From contig DDKB01000020.1 of the NCBI GenBank assembly GCA_002339675.1, positions 1 through 64,000 on the forward strand: 64,000 nt of DNA, read 5' to 3'. Below, piece by piece: positions 63,050 through 64,000 of the stretch. The notes below the pieces were generated by a model. That model had not been told where the DNA came from. It searched no databases and worked only from the letters and a program-made list of their open reading frames with translations. The position numbers and the translations under genes were made by a program. This DNA comes from Stutzerimonas stutzeri (GTDB lineage Bacteria; Pseudomonadota; Gammaproteobacteria; Pseudomonadales; Pseudomonadaceae). Each line of letters starts with the position of its first letter. Positions within the stretch are counted from its first letter, which is position 1.

Positions 63050-64000
63050 GTGATCGAGAATCTACGCAACATCGCCATCATTGCTCACGTTGACCATGGC
63101 AAAACCACTCTGGTCGACAAGCTCCTCCGTCAATCCGGCACCCTGGAGCGCGGCGAGCTCAACGACGAGCGCGTGATGGACTCCAATGACCAGGAAAAAG
63201 AGCGTGGTATCACCATCCTGGCCAAGAACACCGCCATTCGCTGGAACGATTACCGCATCAACATCGTCGACACCCCCGGCCACGCCGACTTCGGCGGCGA
63301 AGTAGAGCGCGTGATGTCGATGGTCGACTCCGTACTGCTGCTGGTCGACGCCCAGGACGGTCCGATGCCGCAAACCCGCTTCGTGACCAAGAAGGCCTTC
63401 GAAGCCGGCCTGCGTCCGATCGTGGTGATCAACAAGGTCGACCGTCCGGGCGCGCGTCCTGACTGGGTGCTGGATCAGATCTTCGACCTGTTCGACAACC
63501 TCGGCGCCACCGAAGAGCAGCTGGACTTCCAGGTTGTCTACGCCTCGGCCCTGAACGGCATCGCCGGTCTGGATCACACCGACATGGCCGAAGACATGAC
63601 GCCGCTGTACCAGGCCATCGTTGATCACGTACCGGCACCGAACGTCGACATCGACGGCCCGTTCCAGATGCAGATCTCCGCACTGGACTACAACAGCTTC
63701 CTCGGCATCATCGGCGTAGGCCGTATCGCCCGTGGCCGTGTCAAGCCGAACACGCCGGTTACCGCCATCGACATGCATGGCAAGAAGCGCAACGGCCGTA
63801 TCCTCAAGCTGATGGGTCACCACGGCCTGCACCGCGTCGACGTCGACGAAGCCACCGCCGGCGACATCGTCTGCATCAGCGGTATGGACGAGCTGTTCAT
63901 CTCCGACACCCTGTGCGACCAGAACCACGTCGAAGCGATGAAGCCGCTGACCGTCGACGAGCCGACCGTTTCCATGACCTTCCAGGTCAACGATTCGCCG
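63050..64000 (+). CDS. typA: GTP-binding protein TypA/BipA (3' end outside window)
   Basis: The first 317 codons are present and the frame is open at the window end. The start is a GTG at 63050 giving MIENLRNIAIIAHVDHGKTT. GTPase motifs: G1 AHVDHGKTT, G3 DTPGHADFGGEV, G4 NKVDRPGARP, and the switch I segment ERGITI. Domain II begins around residue 205. TypA is a ribosome-associated translational GTPase needed for growth at low temperature and stress. It follows thiI by 168 bases. Confidence 0.95.
   Translation, partial: MIENLRNIAIIAHVDHGKTTLVDKLLRQSGTLERGELNDERVMDSNDQEKERGITILAKNTAIRWNDYRINIVDTPGHADFGGEVERVMSMVDSVLLLVDAQDGPMPQTRFVTKKAFEAGLRPIVVINKVDRPGARPDWVLDQIFDLFDNLGATEEQLDFQVVYASALNGIAGLDHTDMAEDMTPLYQAIVDHVPAPNVDIDGPFQMQISALDYNSFLGIIGVGRIARGRVKPNTPVTAIDMHGKKRNGRILKLMGHHGLHRVDVDEATAGDIVCISGMDELFISDTLCDQNHVEAMKPLTVDEPTVSMTFQVNDSP

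Noticed and set aside
63062..63928. 288-codon minus-strand open frame opposite typA
   Set aside because: The plus strand carries all GTPase motifs of TypA; the antisense frame is a shadow.

Overview
The window is high-GC gammaproteobacterial chromosome. It looks like the Stutzerimonas / Pseudomonas stutzeri group. Reasons: Pseudomonas-type gene neighbourhoods (typA, thiI, glnA, two DUF4124 genes, ntrB, ntrC; ubiE-ubiJ-ubiB-hisI-hisE-tatABC; divergent hexR/zwf; pycR divergent from pycA-pycB), an ectABCD-ask compatible-solute cluster of the kind known in that group, and a selA-selB-selC selenocysteine locus. The species assignment is an inference; no rRNA lies in the window.

Layout. 1-3.4 kb: 3' end of an HD-GYP gene, then a SulP anion transporter followed by a tandem universal stress protein. 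3.6-11.4 kb (minus strand): cfa, the selenocysteine tRNA gene selC, a ~3 kb low-GC insertion, then selB and selA. The insertion lies between an intact selC and a 39-bp direct copy of the 5' half of selC. It carries a decayed tyrosine-recombinase end, a membrane-anchored protein of unknown function and an OLD-like ATPase/TOPRIM protein, and is the main accessory region of the window. 11.8-16.1 kb: a Tim44-domain protein, an orphan TRAP-type binding lipoprotein and uvrD. 16.4-20.8 kb: a membrane PAS-GGDEF-EAL protein and trhP (yegQ).

20.9-25.9 kb: the ectoine/hydroxyectoine operon ectA-ectB-ectC-ectD-ask, read leftward from a recognisable promoter. 26.4-29 kb: zwf and hexR, divergent around a perfect HexR-type palindrome. 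29.1-33.8 kb: pycR divergent from the two-subunit pyruvate carboxylase genes pycA-pycB, with a clear terminator. 33.8-46.6 kb: mostly single metabolic or housekeeping genes (glutaminase, carbonic anhydrase, binding protein, thioesterase-like protein, YkgJ-like protein, glgP, fbp, DUF924, lipoproteins, pip, dtd).

45.8-52.6 kb (minus strand): a compact run ubiE-ubiJ-ubiB-hisI-hisE-tatA-tatB-tatC-rsmE with several 1-8 nt overlaps, then repeat-rich spacer and a DUF971 gene. 52.7-55.6 kb: hslV-hslU, trmL and a small membrane protein. 55.7-61.4 kb: the nitrogen-control block glnA, two paralogous DUF4124 proteins, ntrB and ntrC. glnA is preceded by a sigma-54 promoter and two NtrC-like boxes about three helical turns apart. 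61.4-64 kb: thiI and the 5' part of typA, which runs off the window.

The best candidate for an undescribed system is the selC insertion: an OLD-like nuclease/ATPase with a membrane-tethered neighbour, placed in the anticodon-loop/5' half of the selenocysteine tRNA gene, so that the intact tRNA now has island DNA as its upstream region.
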